Shown here in pieces: positions 63,605 to 64,000 of a DNA stretch of 64,000 nt (the stretch's first letter is position 1; every line of letters starts with the position of its first letter). The DNA comes from Lineus longissimus (Eukaryota > Nemertea > Pilidiophora > Heteronemertea > Lineidae): NCBI RefSeq assembly GCF_910592395.1, contig NC_088310.1:1743501-1807500 (forward strand), read 5' to 3'. The notes beneath the pieces are model-generated. The model was not told the DNA's origin. It searched no databases and saw only the letters and a program-made list of their open reading frames with translations. Position numbers and translations under genes: made by a program.

Positions 63605-64000
63605 TCAAGTCACTCTCACACTTCCCACAATTTCAGTGATTGAATGTTCTTCCTTCTTGTTCTCATGACAGTTTTCGTTCCTCGCTAATTTCATTTTTTC
63701 CATCATCTCAGACAACGGGCTGGTGATGGTGGATGCCTCACCACACAGCTGTAACAACCATTCCACCCCCTGGATGAGCTCCTCTGGCATGACGGCTTTG
63801 CCCAGGGTTTGGACGACATCACAAACTAGCTCAGAAAGACGCTCCAGAGTATCCTAAAAAGAAGTGCTAACAGTCTTTACATTGATCCTGGTTAATTCAC
63901 ATTGGGAAAGTAGAATAACAAAGTTCCCCTACAAGTGTTTGGGCGATGGGAAGGCTGCAGATGGGCAGCAGAGAACAACACCCAGCACATTTGATCAAAG
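63605..64000 (-). CDS. C-terminal end of an unrecognised protein (partial)
   Basis: Two exons are supported by splice signals and matching phase 0. One runs from the right edge to about 63932 (frame ending CSLPIAQTL, donor GTAGGG), and the last is 63853-63605 with stop TGA. The last exon encodes 82 residues: helical, leucine-rich (DTLERLSELVCDVVQTLG, EELIQGVEWLLQLCGEA), then a charged tail with KLARNENCHENKKEE. The helical repeats could fit a HEAT/ARM-type scaffold protein, but I cannot name a family. Confidence 0.5.

Overview
This window is animal nuclear DNA. Genes are split into many exons with GT..AG introns, intergenic space is long and AT-rich, and satellites and MITE-like elements are common. 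The gene set (novel protein kinase C, SLC46-type transporter, beta-type CNG channel, 2-aminoethylphosphonate transaminase, CRY-DASH) fits a marine invertebrate, most likely a lophotrochozoan. The phylum is inference.

Layout: (1) 1402-15946, plus strand: 3' part of a PKC-epsilon-like kinase, 12 exons, with its C2-encoding 5' end outside the window. One intron holds an 18-copy 30-bp minisatellite. (2) 15947-26462: about 10.5 kb of 3' UTR and intergenic DNA with a TGACCT/AGGTCA-rich repeat cluster, a tandem pair of palindromic elements and a 217-bp hairpin element. (3) 26463-29299, plus: complete SLC46-like transporter, 4 exons. (4) 30247-39462, minus: CNG channel beta-like subunit, 16 exons, with a candidate alternative first exon at 41662-41977. 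It converges on the SLC46 gene. (5) 41978-45466: intergenic DNA with several short tandem and inverted repeats. (6) 45467-50454, plus: 2-aminoethylphosphonate-pyruvate transaminase with a mitochondrial-type leader and two alternative-looking terminal exons. (7) 53568-57429, plus: complete cryptochrome DASH, 11 exons. (8) about 57830-62831: degenerate satellite mosaic in both orientations, ending in a near-identical 1009-bp tandem duplication. (9) 63605-64000, minus: 3' end of an unrecognised gene.

The genes are neighbours rather than an operon. PKC, CNG channel and CRY-DASH touch signalling and light biology, but nothing in the sequence shows co-regulation. The most interesting observation is the pair of 152-nt terminal exons of the transaminase. 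They share splice phase and stop position, are about 40% identical, and differ at a conserved arginine position that I infer contacts substrate.
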